A stretch of DNA of 6,109 nt from assembly GCA_947624945.1 (NCBI GenBank), contig CANQMJ010000139.1:1-6109 (forward strand), given 5' to 3'. Positions 5,498-6,109 of this stretch are shown here, piece after piece. Source of the DNA: an uncultured Clostridia bacterium. GTDB lineage: Bacteria; Bacillota; Clostridia; Oscillospirales; CAG-272. The translations under genes and the position numbers were made by a program. Positions within the stretch are counted from its first letter, which is position 1. Every line of letters begins with the position of its first letter. Below the pieces are notes generated by a model. That model ran no database searches. It was not told the DNA's origin and worked only from the letters and a program-made list of their open reading frames with translations.

Positions 5498-6109
5498 TAT
5501 GCCATCTCCTCCGTCGAAAGTCCGTTCATTCTGTATATCCTGCCAGCGCGCACGTTGGAAACGTCGCGGCACACCGCGACAGACAAACCGCCCGCCCGCA
5601 GCCTGTCGGCGGCGTCCATTACGACCGCGATGTCGTCGCCGTCGCCGTATAAAAGCGCCGCGTCCGCGTCAAAGCCGCCGCATTTGTCGAACAGCGCGTC
5701 GAGCATGTCTACGTATACGGCAAATCCGAGCCCGCGCGCATTTTTCCCCATGCGCGCCATCAGCCCGTCGTAGCAGCCGCCCGACAGAACGCTGCCCGGC
5801 ACGCCGCGCACATAACCGCCGAACACGAAGCTGCTGTAATACCGCGTGTCGCCGACGCAGGAGAAGTCGACGCGCACATTGTCCTCACCGACCGCGTACA
5901 AAACGCGCATCATCTCGTCGGCGACGATTCCGATGCCGAGCGCGCCGCACAGCGACTTGATTTTATCCGCCGTGTCAGCGACAGCGCCCTCGACCGCCAT
6001 AAGCGCGCAGAGCGCAGATATTTTCTCGCCGTCAGCGCCGTGAGCGCGGCAGTACGCGGCGGTGTCGTGCATATTCTTCGCGCCTATCAGCGCCATCGCC
6101 TCCGACCGC
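5497..6109 (-). CDS. hisZ: ATP phosphoribosyltransferase regulatory subunit HisZ (5' end beyond window)
   Basis: HisZ is a catalytically dead paralogue of histidyl-tRNA synthetase. It is required by short HisG and carries the histidine feedback site. The frame is open to position 6109 with no start visible as the true one, giving 203 C-terminal residues of a family usually 330-420 long; the N-terminal half (class II motifs 1 and 2) is missing. Visible landmarks, numbered on the fragment, are VRVDFS (78-83), YYSSFVFGGYV (90-100), LSGGCYDGL (108-116) and GLGFAVYVD (126-134), the HisRS-like core. A short alpha/beta tail (about 149-195) resembles the reduced C-terminal domain of clostridial HisZ. 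The HisRS signature RGLDYY is replaced by GDTRYY, and GGRYD reads GGCYD. Both changes, with the position directly before a short hisG, favour HisZ over a real synthetase. The ATG at 6096 is internal to the frame and not the start. Confidence 0.93.
   Translation of the reverse strand, partial: RSEAMALIGAKNMHDTAAYCRAHGADGEKISALCALMAVEGAVADTADKIKSLCGALGIGIVADEMMRVLYAVGEDNVRVDFSCVGDTRYYSSFVFGGYVRGVPGSVLSGGCYDGLMARMGKNARGLGFAVYVDMLDALFDKCGGFDADAALLYGDGDDIAVVMDAADRLRAGGLSVAVCRDVSNVRAGRIYRMNGLSTEEMA
5506..5512 (-). promoter_or_regulatory. hisG ribosome-binding site
   Basis: GGAGGAG on the minus strand lies inside the last codons of hisZ, 8 bases before the hisG ATG at 5497. With the TAATG junction it supports the short HisG start and suggests coupled translation of the two subunits. 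Confidence 0.8.

Noticed and set aside
5498..5572. N-terminal extension of HisG starting at 5572
   Set aside because: The 25 extra residues are unlike HisG and lie inside hisZ. The ATG at 5497 with GGAGGAG upstream matches the family N-terminus.
4625..5773. Long plus-strand open frame (382 codons), and others at 4018-4992, 1177-2064, 2061-2750 and 2534-3112
   Set aside because: They lie fully antisense to well-supported his genes and give Arg/Ala/Val-rich products with no recognisable motif. Several cross gene junctions. GC-rich codon use on the coding strand removes stops from the opposite strand.
6094..6096. ATG as a possible hisZ start
   Set aside because: The frame continues upstream to the window edge without a stop, and a start here would remove half of HisZ, including the dimer-forming and motif 1-2 regions.
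5497..6109. Histidyl-tRNA synthetase (hisS) as the identity of the upstream gene
   Set aside because: RGLDYY and GGRYD signatures are altered, the C-terminal anticodon-binding domain is reduced, and it directly precedes a short hisG that needs HisZ.
1..6109. Mobile element, CRISPR array, tRNA/rRNA, riboswitch or novel system
   Set aside because: Every stretch is accounted for by his coding sequence with gaps of 9 bases or less. No direct-repeat array, terminal inverted repeats, transposase motifs or structured RNA were seen.

Overview
The window is a dense run of histidine-biosynthesis genes, all read on the minus strand from high to low coordinates. The transcription order is hisZ (5' end missing), hisG, hisD, hisC, hisB, hisH, hisA, hisF (3' end missing). 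Coding sequence fills the window. The longest gap between genes is 9 bases and five of the seven junctions overlap, so this is the interior of one polycistronic operon. The promoter and any leader, attenuator or T-box upstream of hisZ lie beyond position 6109. The end of hisF and any hisI/hisE lie beyond position 1.

The likely source is a GC-rich member of the Bacillota, most plausibly a clostridial lineage. This is an inference from three things. The first step uses a short HisG plus a HisRS-like HisZ. The order Z-G-D-C-B-H-A-F resembles clostridial his operons. The HisZ core (a DFS...YY...VF...SGG-YD...GFAVYVD pattern) looks clostridial. The HisB here is the single-domain dehydratase, not the phosphatase-dehydratase fusion of enterobacteria. 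GC richness was judged by eye and no species is claimed.

The genes cover the pathway as follows. HisG with HisZ joins ATP and PRPP (step 1). HisI and HisE (steps 2-3) are not in view. HisA isomerises ProFAR to PRFAR. HisH and HisF form the glutamine-dependent synthase that makes imidazole glycerol phosphate plus AICAR. HisB dehydrates it and HisC transaminates to histidinol phosphate. An unseen histidinol-phosphatase acts next. HisD oxidises histidinol to histidine. All the key catalytic residues that fall inside the window and could be located are intact, so the operon looks functional.

Start codons were reassigned using ribosome-binding sites and junctions. hisC starts at the GTG ending at 3583 and hisH at the GTG at 1956. 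hisG starts at the ATG at 5497, and hisA probably at the GTG at 1329. hisF is open to the window edge and codes for 200 visible residues. I found no mobile element, CRISPR array, RNA gene or new system. The notable points are small: uniform overlap junctions, a seven-A run at the hisA start, a glycine-rich segment in HisF, a cysteine in the HisZ GGxYD motif, and about 20 GTCGAC sites.
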